64,000 nucleotides of DNA from Halobacillus naozhouensis (GCF_029714185.1 NZ_CP121671.1:3348001-3412000), one strand, 5' to 3'; positions 26,228 to 34,810 are shown, counted from the first letter of the stretch. Program-made: numbers and translations. The notes: generated from the sequence alone by a model not told the origin.

Positions 26228-26244
26228 ATAAAACTTAGTTCTAT
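26228..26244 (-). promoter_or_regulatory. Candidate IclR operator/-10 box of the aldonate dehydratase gene
   Basis: ATAAAACTTAGTTCTAT is the best copy (17 of 17) of the palindrome shared with 15706 and 23907. On the minus strand it overlaps TATAAT. It lies 64-80 bases before the dehydratase start; the rest of the 210-base gap to larC2 shows nothing else clear. Confidence 0.7.
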
Positions 26245-26373
26245 ATAGATATTACAAATAAGATATTACATGATCTTACAAAACAAGTCAACGACAATTA
26301 GCAATTTTCTAACTATTTTAACACCCATTGCCGAAGACCGTGGTTGAGCCATTACCACTTGTTTTGAGTCCTT

Positions 26374-26832
26374 TTACATATTGCTCCATACCTCTTGATA
26401 AACGTTTTTTAAAGGAATATTGTGTTGTGCAGATATTTTTCGACAATCTTCATATTCAGGAGCCCTCTGAACAACTTCACCACCGTACCGCCCTTCTTTT
26501 ACTGAAACTTCCCCCCATGTTGTGGACACTTTATAAAATCGCCGCTCCAAACGATGCACGGAGACAGGGAAGTACCGAATCCCAAGTGTTGTCGTTTCCT
26601 GAAATAAAATGCTCCTCACTTCGCCAAGTTTCCCTCGTTCCGCTAAAATTTGCATCATCACACCAGGCCGGTTCTTTTTCATGTAAATCGGAAGGTAAAA
26701 TACATCATTCACTCCCGCTTCCAACAGTAAATCCATCACATGTCCCAGCCACTCACCAGGAATATCATCGAGGTTTACTTCAATTTTCAGCATGTTGGCA
26801 TCGATGTGTTCATCTTTATGAGAAAATGTCAC
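26374..26832 (-). CDS. larC2: LarC2, C-terminal part of the nickel-pincer cofactor nickel insertase
   Basis: As an independent gene it starts with GTG 26832 behind AAGGGGGAG; 152 aa. The DUF111 C-terminal domain is seen in EVNLDDIPGEWLGHVMD, DVFYLPIYMKKNRPGVMMQ and RRFYKVSTTWGEVSVKEG. In Lactobacillus plantarum LarC is made by joining two frames through ribosomal frameshifting. Here the LarC2 frame is open back into the end of larC1, so the same is possible. Acts with LarC1 to insert nickel using CTP. Confidence 0.88.
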   Translation of the reverse strand: MTFSHKDEHIDANMLKIEVNLDDIPGEWLGHVMDLLLEAGVNDVFYLPIYMKKNRPGVMMQILAERGKLGEVRSILFQETTTLGIRYFPVSVHRLERRFYKVSTTWGEVSVKEGRYGGEVVQRAPEYEDCRKISAQHNIPLKNVYQEVWSNM

Positions 26833-26868
26833 TACTGCTCCCCCTTGATTAGTACGTTTCCCCGATCA
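26833..26868 (-). other. Possible programmed frameshift zone between larC1 and larC2
   Basis: The larC2 frame has no stop from its upstream TGA (26866-26868) through the larC1 stop TAA (26849-26851) to GTG 26832. A +1 shift anywhere in this overlap, for example at GGGGAAA (26857-26863) or at the TAA itself, would fuse the proteins. The region also holds AAGGGGGAG, which can serve as ribosome site for a separate start. Confidence 0.5.
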
Positions 26869-27592
26869 TGACCCGAAGGACATTGGGATGATCTTGAAAA
26901 TCTTTCGTTCCCGCTCCATAGCCTACAGTGTCTACCTTAATCGACGGAACCGCTCCGAATGACTGAACAAGTGCAGCAATTATCCCGGCACCCGTTGGTG
27001 TTGTGAGCTCTCCTTTCACTTCAGTTTGCTGCAGGGGAATACCTTTTAATATTTCCATCGTCGCCGGAGCCGGTACTGGATAAATTCCATGGTCGATATG
27101 GATTTTGCCGCTACCTGTTGGTATAGGTGAAGAGATAATCTGATTTACTCCTAACTGTTCAAGGGCGATAGCTGTACCGACAATATCAACAATGGAATCA
27201 ATTGCCCCTACCTCGTGAAAATGAACTTTTTCAAATGGAATGTCATGTATTTTAGCTTCTGCCCGACCTATTTTCTCAAAAATACTCAATGCCGTATCTC
27301 TCACCTTGTCTTCGAAGCCGGCAGATTTAATCATGTGGACAATATCCGCATGGTGTCTGTGATGATGATGGCTGTCCTCAGTACGTTGTTCTTCAGTAAG
27401 GTGAACATCAAACTTTGTGGCGGAAATGTCGTTCTTCACAACCTTCGTCCACTCTAGTCGATACTCTGATTCAATATCAAGTTTTCTTAACTCCAGCTCA
27501 ATGATGTCTGGGGCAACCCCTGCATCGACTAAAGCTCCTATCGTCATATCTCCGCTGATTCCTGAAAAACAATCGAAATATAATGTTTTCAT
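26849..27592 (-). CDS. larC1: LarC1, N-terminal part of the nickel-pincer cofactor nickel insertase
   Basis: 247 aa, starting at ATG 27592, which overlaps the larB stop by ATGA. Family start LYFDCFSGISGDMTIGALVD, VHFHEVGAIDSIVDIVG, and PTPTGAGIIAAL-like LTTPTGAGIIAAL. A His-rich stretch DSHHHHRHHADIVHM (about residues 73-87) is a plausible nickel-binding loop. With LarC2 it inserts nickel into the bisthiocarboxylate nucleotide for the LarA enzymes. Ends in frame at TAA 26849. Confidence 0.9.
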   Translation of the reverse strand: MKTLYFDCFSGISGDMTIGALVDAGVAPDIIELELRKLDIESEYRLEWTKVVKNDISATKFDVHLTEEQRTEDSHHHHRHHADIVHMIKSAGFEDKVRDTALSIFEKIGRAEAKIHDIPFEKVHFHEVGAIDSIVDIVGTAIALEQLGVNQIISSPIPTGSGKIHIDHGIYPVPAPATMEILKGIPLQQTEVKGELTTPTGAGIIAALVQSFGAVPSIKVDTVGYGAGTKDFQDHPNVLRVMIGETY

Positions 27593-28359
27593 ACCTTCAC
27601 CTGCTTTTCTGTTATTCGCTGGATTAATGTTGCATTGTAACCTGCTCCAAATCCATTATCGATATTGACCACACTGATTCCAGGGGCACACGCATTCAGC
27701 ATGGATAGTAAAGCGGACATCCCTTCAAAATTAGCCCCATACCCAACACTCGTCGGTACAGCAAATACAGGGTGATCAACAAGACCGCCTAAGACACTTG
27801 CTAAAGCTCCCTCCATTCCTGCCACTACAATAGAGGCCGAAGCACTCTTAATGGTGTCAAGATTTTCAAACAACCGATGAATCCCCGCTACCCCCACATC
27901 ATATACACGTTGTACTTCACAGCCGAATACTTCAGCGGTCACCGCAGCTTCTTCTGCCACAGCTAAATCTGATGTTCCTGCACAAACCACAGCAATATAT
28001 CCATTTGACCGCACTAAAGGCAGTTCCTGAGTTTTTGAATAAAGGGCTCTAGCTGTTGCTTGATAGCTGAAATAGGGGAGCTCTTGTAAAATAACCTCTG
28101 CTTTTTCTGGGGCTATACGAGTGGCCAGCACACTCTTATTTGTTTTCACCAATCGCTTTAAAATCACGATAAGCTGTTCAACCGTTTTTCCCTCACCAAA
28201 CACAACTTCCGGGAAACCTGTTCTTTCCTGACGGTGATGATCAAGTTTGGCAAAACCAAGATCTTCATACGATTTCAATAACGAGGCAGCTTGTCCAATA
28301 TCGAGTTCTCCCAAACGTACTTTTTCTAATATCATTTCAATAGATTGTCCCTTAGTCAT
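27589..28359 (-). CDS. larB: LarB, pyridinium-3,5-biscarboxylic acid mononucleotide synthase
   Basis: ATG 28359 fits best, with AAGGTGG 8 bases upstream; a GTG at 28371 overlaps that ribosome site. 256 aa. A PurE-like carboxylase/hydrolase of nicotinic acid adenine dinucleotide, the first step of nickel-pincer synthesis. Motifs: GFPEVVFGEGKT, VVCAGTSDLAVAEEAAVTA, GVAGIHRLFE, VAGMEGALASVLGGLVDHP, AVPTSVGYGA, and the Cys-bearing LNACAPGISVVNIDNGFGAG. Translationally coupled to larC1. Confidence 0.93.
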   Translation of the reverse strand: MTKGQSIEMILEKVRLGELDIGQAASLLKSYEDLGFAKLDHHRQERTGFPEVVFGEGKTVEQLIVILKRLVKTNKSVLATRIAPEKAEVILQELPYFSYQATARALYSKTQELPLVRSNGYIAVVCAGTSDLAVAEEAAVTAEVFGCEVQRVYDVGVAGIHRLFENLDTIKSASASIVVAGMEGALASVLGGLVDHPVFAVPTSVGYGANFEGMSALLSMLNACAPGISVVNIDNGFGAGYNATLIQRITEKQVKV

Positions 28360-28384
28360 ATATCCCACCACCTTATCTAGATTA

Positions 28385-29029
28385 TTAGCTCATCCATAGC
28401 TTAAATAGGCCTTCCGTAATGCCCAAATTATAAACATAGTAAAGACCGAAACCCATACTTATAAATCCGGTCGCTCCCGTAAGCGTTCTGTTCAGGCGTT
28501 TTCTGCCCGCGCTTAAAACAAAAGGAACCCCGATAATCGTTGTAAATAGCAGCATACCGGCAACCGTACCCAAACCAAACACAAGTATGTAGACAGCACC
28601 TTCCCAGACGCTTGATACCGTTGATGCCGTTAACAAAATCATCGCAGCACTGCCGGCTAATCCATGAACGAAGCCTATTACAAATGATTTCATTACTGTC
28701 ATATTTCCCGAATCTTTCTGTACATGAGCACTTCGATATGCAAACAATCCTTTAATTCCTAAATAAATCAGCATCAAACCAACGAGAAACTCAAAGGACA
28801 TCGCCCAGACTTCAGCAATTTGAACCTTCATCATGATGACAGTCAACCCAATAATGAGCAGGGTAAACGTGTGACCAACACCCCAACTCACCCCTGTAAT
28901 TGATGAACGTCTTAACGTTTTGGTCTCACTGGCGATGTTTGAAACAGCAATCACATGATCTGGTTCTAACGAATGCTTTATCCCTAACAAAAAACCAAAT
29001 AACAAGATAGATAGGAAACTGACTTCCAT
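28385..29029 (-). CDS. NiCoT/UreH-like nickel permease
   Basis: 214 aa with about six membrane segments. The nickel-transporter signature HX4DH is present in LLGIKHSLEPDHVIAVSN (segment 1), and a second His motif GFVHGLAGSAAMILL lies mid-protein. It is shorter than classical NiCoT and fits UreH-like members. First gene of the larB-larC1-larC2 unit, 26 bases ahead of larB, so it likely supplies nickel for the LarA cofactor. Starts at ATG 29029 after GGGGGCG. Confidence 0.85.
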   Translation of the reverse strand: MEVSFLSILLFGFLLGIKHSLEPDHVIAVSNIASETKTLRRSSITGVSWGVGHTFTLLIIGLTVIMMKVQIAEVWAMSFEFLVGLMLIYLGIKGLFAYRSAHVQKDSGNMTVMKSFVIGFVHGLAGSAAMILLTASTVSSVWEGAVYILVFGLGTVAGMLLFTTIIGVPFVLSAGRKRLNRTLTGATGFISMGFGLYYVYNLGITEGLFKLWMS

Positions 29030-29614
29030 GTTTTGTACGCCCCCATTTTATAAAATAATAGATGTGTTCCTTTGCTTGCGGTAACTAATTCTCCCTCCTT
29101 TTTAAATTGTTTAAGAGACAATTGAACTTAGCATTTGGTACTGCTAGTTGTATCCAAAATGTTCAAAAAGTTCTGGATATGAACGTTTAAAATATTTTAT
29201 CATAACTTTCTGAATTTGGAATTTATAAATGTAAAAACGGAAGCAGAAAATCAATCTTATAAATGGGGATATCCGTATTTTTTACTAGGTATAAATAACT
29301 ATTCGATTTGTACTGCCAAAGACTACTTCAGCGCGCAGCACAATGAAAGGCAGACTTCATCTTATAGGGGTTTCTAAATCTATTATTGTAGCCATAGCAG
29401 CCCAGAACCTTGAAGCCCATTGGATCATAAAGCCTCTTTTATCTAGAAAAGTTATTAAATCTATCAATGTTATCTCTAATTTGATTAGTTATTATACAAG
29501 CCCAAAATCACCCTTTATAGGATGAGGCTTTTGATACATTTAGGATGTTAAAAAGATATTACTTAAGAATCAATAACCACACAATGTAACCTTTTATTTT
29601 ATAAAACTTTTTAC
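29030..29614. other. 585-base intergenic region upstream of the nickel permease
   Basis: AT-rich, without a credible gene. It probably holds the promoter of the permease-larBC unit. The imperfect inverted pair TTGAAC...CATTTGG and CCAAAATGTTCAA (29121-29170) is the only structure noted. A 60-codon plus-strand frame at 29343 has no ribosome site and no recognisable family. Confidence 0.4.
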
Positions 29615-29652
29615 CAAAAAAAGCCCATCACTCATTCAAACAAGTGTGGGCT
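29615..29652 (-). terminator. Terminator of the aldo/keto reductase gene
   Basis: On the minus strand AGCCCACACT (29643-29652) pairs with AGTGATGGGCT (29622-29632, one bulge), followed directly by seven T. It lies 20 bases after the stop. Confidence 0.88.
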
Positions 29653-29671
29653 GATAGGTTGCATCTAATTG

Positions 29672-30514
29672 TTAAAACTCTTCATAAATAGCAGGGTCTT
29701 GATCTTTAATTCTGCCATCCGGGCGAGTCAATTCTGCAATCATATTCATTTCGGCCTCGTCTAGTGAAAAATCAAAAATGGATAGATTTTCGATTTGACG
29801 TTGAGGAGATGAGGATTTAGGAATGGGAATGCTCCCCAGTTGATAGTGCCAACGCAAAATAACTTGCGAAATCGTCTTGTTATGATTCTCAGCAATCTTT
29901 CTAATCGTTTCATTTTGTAATACGTCATTGGCTCGAGCTAACGGACTCCAGGATTCTGTTTTAACGTTGTTCTCTTCGTGCCATGCTCTTTGCTGTTCCT
30001 GATTGAAAAATGGATGCAGTTCGATTTGGTTAATGCTCGGTATTACACCGGTTTTTTTTTCTAGTCGCTCCATATGTTCAGGTAAGAAATTACAAACACC
30101 AATCGAACGGATGAGTCCCCATTTTTTAGCGTCAATTAATGCTTGCCAGGCTTCTACATAGAGACCTTGCTTAGGGTTGGGCCAATGGATCAAATATAAA
30201 TCATAATAATCCAGATTTGCGCGATACAAAGATTCTTGAATGGTAGTGAGAGCTTTATCGTATTCCTGATAACGTCCTGGTAATTTGGAAGTTATTTTTA
30301 ATTCTTCCCTCGGAATCGAACTGCGCCGAACGGCTTCACCTACCGTGCCTTCATTTTCATAATTATAGGCCGTATCAATGAGCCGATAACCTTGATCAAT
30401 GGCACTATTGATAGCATGGACACCTTCATTTCCATTAAGTTTATATGTACCCAAACCTATAACCGGCAAAGTTACACCATCATTAAGCGTAATCTCCGGG
30501 ATTGATTTACCCAT
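29672..30514 (-). CDS. Aldo/keto reductase
   Basis: 280 aa, AAAGGAG before ATG 30514. NADPH-dependent carbonyl reductase of the YvgN/DkgA type. The catalytic tetrad is visible: Asp and Tyr in RLIDTAYNYENE, Lys in LKITSKLPGR, His in LYLIHWPNPKQ. NADPH-binding IPIPKSSSPQRQIEN near the end. Single gene with its own terminator. May detoxify glyoxals or reduce sugar aldehydes; the substrate is open. Confidence 0.92.
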   Translation of the reverse strand: MGKSIPEITLNDGVTLPVIGLGTYKLNGNEGVHAINSAIDQGYRLIDTAYNYENEGTVGEAVRRSSIPREELKITSKLPGRYQEYDKALTTIQESLYRANLDYYDLYLIHWPNPKQGLYVEAWQALIDAKKWGLIRSIGVCNFLPEHMERLEKKTGVIPSINQIELHPFFNQEQQRAWHEENNVKTESWSPLARANDVLQNETIRKIAENHNKTISQVILRWHYQLGSIPIPKSSSPQRQIENLSIFDFSLDEAEMNMIAELTRPDGRIKDQDPAIYEEF

Positions 30515-30654
30515 AACCCGTCACTCCTTTCCTATTATTTTAAGATTACCACCTACTTGGATTGAAATCCAAATATTCAATTTCAAATGCTTCAATTATA
30601 AGCTTGTACCTTCCCGGAGGCATCTTCTTACCATTACACGTGTTATCTCTTAGC

Positions 30655-31724
30655 CTATTCACTTTTGTCTTTTGAAGAAACTCCTGCCGATTCAAATGTA
30701 GCCATTTCCTTCAACAATAAGGTTGCCGCTTTTAAAATAGGGAATGCGACGGCTGCACCCGTTCCTTCACCAACCCTCATCCCCATATTGATCAGGGGTT
30801 GTTTTCCAATTAATTCAATCGCTTTTTCGTGGCCAGGTTCAATAGACTGGTGGCCGATAAACATATAATCTATCACTCTTGGTGTAAATAATTTTGCAAC
30901 AACCGCGGCCGTGGTCGAGATAAACCCATCCACCAATATGGGAATACGGTAACTGGCTGCGGCAAGCATTGCCCCTGTCATCCCGACAATTTCCAAACCA
31001 CCAACCTTCGACAATAGATCAATCGGGTCATTCCGATCTGGCTTTCTGTTTAAAATAGCCTTTTCAATGACGTTCCTTTTATGTATAACACTTTCTTTTG
31101 AAAGACCTGTACCCCTGCCCACCAGTGTATCAATCTGTTCACCACTCACAACTGAAATAATGGCCGACTAGCTGACGTATTTCCAATTCCCATTTCACCG
31201 AGAATCAGGCATTTTGCTCCTTGTTCAATCATCTTCTGTCCTTGCTCATAACCTATTTCCAGCGCTTCGATGACTTCATTCCGTGTCATGGCATTTTCTT
31301 TCGCAAAATTACCTGTTCCGTGCCGTACCTTTTTTGCAGTTAATCCTTCCTCTTCGATATCCGAGTCGATACCAATATCGACAATATTAAAATAAGCATC
31401 GATGGATCTGCTAAGAACATTTATGGCTGCTCCATTGTTTAAAAAGTTCCGGACCATTTGTTCGGTTACCTCTTTTGGATAAGCAGAAACCCTTTCAGCC
31501 GTCACACCATGATCGGCTGCAAATACGATTACCCCCGGTTTTGAGACCTCTGGGAAAGAACTTCCCGTTATCTCAGCCAACTCAACGATTACCTCCTCAA
31601 GGCGACCTAAGCTGCCAAGCGGTACGGTGAGAGAATCTAAATGTCTTTTTACACGTCCTCCGGCATCCTGATCCAATTCAGGTATGGAAAAAGACGATAA
31701 TATAGTATCAGTCAATCTAATCAT
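30655..31724 (-). pseudogene. cobT: cobT, nicotinate-nucleotide:dimethylbenzimidazole phosphoribosyltransferase, frameshifted
   Basis: Two adjacent frames together make one CobT. The first (31146-31724, 192 aa) has PLGSLGRLEEVIVELA, FAADHGVTAERVSAYP and ends LGEMGIGNTSAS followed by a wrong tail RPLFQL. The second (30655-31149) continues DTLVGRGTGLSKESV, GGLEIVGMTGAMLAAA, DGFISTTAAVVA and GMRVGEGTGAA. Upstream of GTG 31149 the second frame reads AIISVVSGEQ, exactly what should follow NTSAS, so one base is missing near 31165. Either the gene is inactive, or this is a sequencing error. CobT activates the lower ligand of cobalamin. The first frame may start at TTG 31715. Confidence 0.85.
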
Positions 31725-31795
31725 CTCCTTAAAAACTTTCCCTTAGAAAGGGTTAACATCAATAAAGTAGAAGCAATGTAACAAATGGAAATGTA

Positions 31796-32100
31796 TCAAA
31801 CATAAATCCATTCACACCAAGTATATTTTAGAGTCTTCTCTGCACTCGATGTTAAAAACCTAACTAACTCATCTAACGAACCTATAAACTTCTCAACCTC
31901 AGTTAGGTAATAAAAGGTGGTTGTAGTAGTAAAGATATCAAATCTATTTAGGTCAGAGTATCCTAATAGCATGGTTCGACTTCCGTACTCAAAACTCCTT
32001 TTTCCTCCAAACAAATTCTCAGTCAGCACACAGATTAAAAAGGGCGCACTATTCGAATAGTGCGCCCACTTCATAAATAAACTCAAATCCCAGGTCGTTT
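31796..32100 (-). repeat. Truncated second copy of the 61.0-61.8 kb module
   Basis: Bases 31830-31930 closely match 61067-61170 (3' end of the nucleoside deoxyribosyltransferase-like gene, TFYYLTEVEKFIGSLD versus TFYHLSEVEKFIGSLD), and 31978-32097 match 61632-61745 (acidic ORF start, terminator palindrome and flank). The roughly 460 bases between them at the 61-kb locus are missing here. The remaining 103-codon frame is a fusion relic and not a functional gene. Confidence 0.75.
32036..32067 (-). terminator. Terminator of the LacI regulator gene
   Basis: A perfect 26-base palindrome (32042-32067, arms GGGCGCACTATTC/GAATAGTGCGCCC) followed on the minus strand by TTTTTAAT. The identical palindrome stands at 61704-61729. 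Confidence 0.85.
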
Positions 32101-32111
32101 TGGTCATCTTC

Positions 32112-33113
32112 CTACACGGAATCTCTGATCTTCAATTCTGGTTCGAAGCGGAAGTTGCCGTAATCTTCCACGTCCTTTTGGTTAATTTTTTTCAACAACG
32201 CCTCCGCTCCCCTTTTTCCGATCTCAAAGGTCGGCTGGGCGATAGTAGTGATAGCAGGAGTGTAGAAGCTGGCGAAGGATACATCATCAATCCCAATCAC
32301 AGCCAGGTCCTCAGGGATCCGCAACCCATGTTGTTTAACATATTTCAAGATTTCGATTAGGACCAGGTCGTTTCCAGCCAGGATAGCTTGAGGCGGTTCA
32401 TCCAATTTCAGTAAATCTGCCATGGCCTGTTGGATGTCCGTCGATTTTGAAGTTCGCACATAATTATCGATGATCGGTAATCCTTGTTCGCTCATTGCTT
32501 TTTCATACCCTTTGATCCGTTCAATCCGTGGAGTAATATGATTAATGATCGATGTCGTGATGATGCCGATCCGGCGATAACCTTGTTCAACGAAGTGTTC
32601 AACCGCGAGTTTGGATGCTTGAAGATTATCTAGCAATATCGATGGAATTGAGATATCTTCTACCGTCCGGTCTAGAAAAACGACCGGGTAACGCGCGTTC
32701 AACATCTGCTGATATAAATCCCGGTTGTTGCCTGTCGGGAAGATGATCAAGCCATCAACCTGTTTCGCTCGCAGCATTTCAATATAATGCTTTTCTTTGA
32801 GCGGGTCGTCATCTGCATTACAAATAATCGTGTGATAGTCGGAACTGATGCAAGCATCTTCAATAGCGCGTACGACCTCTGTTGTAAAATTATGAAGGAT
32901 ATTGGCGACGATGACGCCAATTGACCTCGTCGATTTCAGTTTTAAACTACGCGCGACGATATTCGGCTGATAACCGAGTGTTTCGATGGCTTCTTCAATT
33001 CGTTGCTTCGTGTTTTCCCTCATGGAGTCGTACCGTCTATTCAAATAATGAGATACTGTGCTCTTCGATACTTTCGCATGAGTAGCAACATCTGATATCG
33101 TTACCGTTTTCAT
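32112..33113 (-). CDS. kdgR: LacI family regulator of hexuronate catabolism (KdgR-like)
   Basis: 333 aa. The HTH TISDVATHAKVSKSTVSHYLN at residues 4-24 is classic LacI, followed by the hinge NIVARSLKLKSTRSIGVIV and the periplasmic-binding-type effector domain (VVFLDRTVEDISIPSI, AILAGNDLVLIEILKY, VIGIDDVSFASFYTPAIT). It follows the eda terminator and has its own upstream operator-like dyad, so it is likely autoregulated and represses the kdgK-eda operon. The effector is probably KDG or KDPG; the symbol rests on context. Confidence 0.88.
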   Translation of the reverse strand: MKTVTISDVATHAKVSKSTVSHYLNRRYDSMRENTKQRIEEAIETLGYQPNIVARSLKLKSTRSIGVIVANILHNFTTEVVRAIEDACISSDYHTIICNADDDPLKEKHYIEMLRAKQVDGLIIFPTGNNRDLYQQMLNARYPVVFLDRTVEDISIPSILLDNLQASKLAVEHFVEQGYRRIGIITTSIINHITPRIERIKGYEKAMSEQGLPIIDNYVRTSKSTDIQQAMADLLKLDEPPQAILAGNDLVLIEILKYVKQHGLRIPEDLAVIGIDDVSFASFYTPAITTIAQPTFEIGKRGAEALLKKINQKDVEDYGNFRFEPELKIRDSV

Positions 33114-33141
33114 TTAAACTCTCCATATCTGTAAATAGATT

Positions 33142-33161
33142 CCGTTTCATAAAACGGTTTA
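33142..33161 (-). promoter_or_regulatory. Candidate LacI operator upstream of the regulator gene
   Basis: CCGTTT CATA AAACGG (33142-33157) is a perfect dyad, followed by TTTAG. AAACGGTTTAG closely resembles the AATCGGTTTAGT arm in front of kdgK. Confidence 0.6.
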
Positions 33162-33235
33162 GTCTTTGTACTATTACTATTATAGAGTTCTCTCCCCATC
33201 AATGAAAATCCCACTCTGTGTAAGAATTCGCCATA

Positions 33236-33272
33236 GAGAGAAAACACCCGTCTTTGAGCGAGCGACAGGTGC
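33236..33272 (-). terminator. Terminator of the hexuronate operon
   Basis: On the minus strand GCACCTGTC (33264-33272) pairs with GACGGGTGT (33244-33252), with one mismatch, followed by TTTTCTCTC. It lies 39 bases after eda. Confidence 0.72.
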
Positions 33273-33310
33273 TTTATGGATAAAATAGGGTCGTTTCATC
33301 ACTTATACAT

Positions 33311-33937
33311 TTATAACTGAACGCTCTCTACATACTCCTTGGCGAGCTTTTCTAATTCCCGCCAATTCTCCTGTCCGATCAATGATTTATTGACGAGCGA
33401 TCCTCCGACTCCCACCGCAACAGCCCCAGCTTTCATAAAGGACTCGATATTACCCAGATTAACTCCGCCTGTCGGCATCATTGAAATATGACCGAGTGGC
33501 CCTCTGGCATCTTTGATGAATTGCGGTCCGACGACACTGGCCGGGAAGACCTTCACCATATCGGCGCCCCAGAGATCAGCTTGATGGATTTCTGTTGGTG
33601 TGAATACACCTGGAATCATGATGACGCCTTGTTCTTTGGTGAACTGGATCGTCTCTTGATCAAGAATCGGGGCAAAAATGAAATCAGCACCTGCAGCAAT
33701 CGCATTTTTTGCTTCATTCTTGTTCATTACGGTGCCGGCGCCGATCACCGCTTGGTCTCCATGCTCCGCTTTCAGCTCTTCAATGAGTCGGAGTGAATCA
33801 TCGGAATCCATTGTCACTTCAATGCCGGTGACTCCACCTTTGACTAACGCCTGCACGAGCGGCTTCACTTTTTCTGGTTCGACCTTCCGGATCACAGCGA
33901 CAATTTTTGACGATAGCATCTGATCTAGCTTACTCAT
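33311..33937 (-). CDS. eda: KDPG/KHG aldolase
   Basis: 208 aa, AAAGGAGGAG before ATG 33937. Splits 2-keto-3-deoxy-6-phosphogluconate to pyruvate and glyceraldehyde-3-phosphate. Class I aldolase motifs: GGVTGIEVTMDS (general-base Glu), GAGTVMNKNEA, Schiff-base Lys in ADMVKVFPASVVG, phosphate site MPTGGVNLGNIESFMKAGA. Last gene of the hexuronate operon; takes the product of kdgK. Confidence 0.95.
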   Translation of the reverse strand: MSKLDQMLSSKIVAVIRKVEPEKVKPLVQALVKGGVTGIEVTMDSDDSLRLIEELKAEHGDQAVIGAGTVMNKNEAKNAIAAGADFIFAPILDQETIQFTKEQGVIMIPGVFTPTEIHQADLWGADMVKVFPASVVGPQFIKDARGPLGHISMMPTGGVNLGNIESFMKAGAVAVGVGGSLVNKSLIGQENWRELEKLAKEYVESVQL

Positions 33938-33961
33938 TTCAAGCTCCTCCTTTCATTCCGT

Positions 33962-34810
33962 TTACACACCTGAATAGGCTAAGAAGCCACCATCGACTGG
34001 AATCGTAATGCCGGTTACGAAACCAGACATATTTTCATCGACCAGCCAGATAAGGGTTCCCAGCAGATCTTCCGGTGTTCCGAACCTTTGCAATGGGGTG
34101 TGACTGATGATTTTATTCGAGCGTTCGGTTAACGAACCATCTTCATTTTTCAGTAAGTTACGGTTCTGATTGGTCAGGAAAAATCCTGGTGCGATTGCGT
34201 TGACACGGATGCCGACATCTGCCATATGAACGGCCAGCCACTGGGTGAAGTTATTGATTCCAGCTTTAGCTGCACTATAGGCGGGCACCTTGGTCATCGG
34301 GGAAGGTGCACTCATTGATGACATATTGATAATCGTCGCGCCTTCACGGTTGATCATTTTTTTAGAGAAGACTTGCGTCGGGATGAATGTGCCGACTAAA
34401 TTCAAGTTGAACACGAATTGAAAGCCTTCGGTGGTCATATCGTAAAATGTCGACAAATCCTCCTCATTTAGGTCCGTTTCATTCAGAGTTTCCTTCTCTG
34501 TCGCCCCGTCAGGATGATTGCCGCCAGCCCCGTTTAGCAAGATGTCACAGACACCAAATTCAGAGTTCACCTTCTCCTCTGCTTGTTGGACACTGTTCCG
34601 GTCCAACACGTCACAGGAGATCGCTAGTGCTTCTCCACCTTCTGCTTTTATATCCTGTTCGACTTTCTCACCGGCGTCTACGTTGCGGTTCAGGATCGCA
34701 ACTTTGGCCCCCTGCCTGCCAAGTTCTCTTGCCATCGCACTGCAAAGTACACCACTCCCGCCTGTGATGACGGCAACTTTCCCTTTCAGATTCTCATTCA
34801 GCATCAACAT
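33962..34810 (-). CDS. uxuB: SDR-type D-mannonate oxidoreductase (fructuronate reductase)
   Basis: 282 aa; its ATG overlaps the uxuA stop (TGATG), so the two are translationally coupled. Short-chain dehydrogenase: AVITGGSGVLCSAMARELG (NAD(P) site), LLNGAGGNHPDG, catalytic Ser-Tyr-Lys in INMSSMSAPSP and PAYSAAKAGIN, and C-terminal GFVTGITIPVDGG. In Bacillus the UxuB/YjmF type of fructuronate reductase is an SDR and stands next to uxuA, as here. Converts D-fructuronate to D-mannonate. Confidence 0.86.
   Translation of the reverse strand: MLMLNENLKGKVAVITGGSGVLCSAMARELGRQGAKVAILNRNVDAGEKVEQDIKAEGGEALAISCDVLDRNSVQQAEEKVNSEFGVCDILLNGAGGNHPDGATEKETLNETDLNEEDLSTFYDMTTEGFQFVFNLNLVGTFIPTQVFSKKMINREGATIINMSSMSAPSPMTKVPAYSAAKAGINNFTQWLAVHMADVGIRVNAIAPGFFLTNQNRNLLKNEDGSLTERSNKIISHTPLQRFGTPEDLLGTLIWLVDENMSGFVTGITIPVDGGFLAYSGV

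Noticed and set aside
26328..26852. 174-codon plus-strand frame opposite larC2
   Set aside because: No ribosome site; it is the mirror of a clear LarC2 domain on the minus strand.
29343..29525. 60-codon plus-strand frame upstream of the nickel permease
   Set aside because: No ribosome site, no recognisable family, AT-rich background.
31796..32107. 103-codon minus-strand frame as a gene
   Set aside because: It reads through the LacI terminator palindrome and joins two parts of the 61-kb module out of context.
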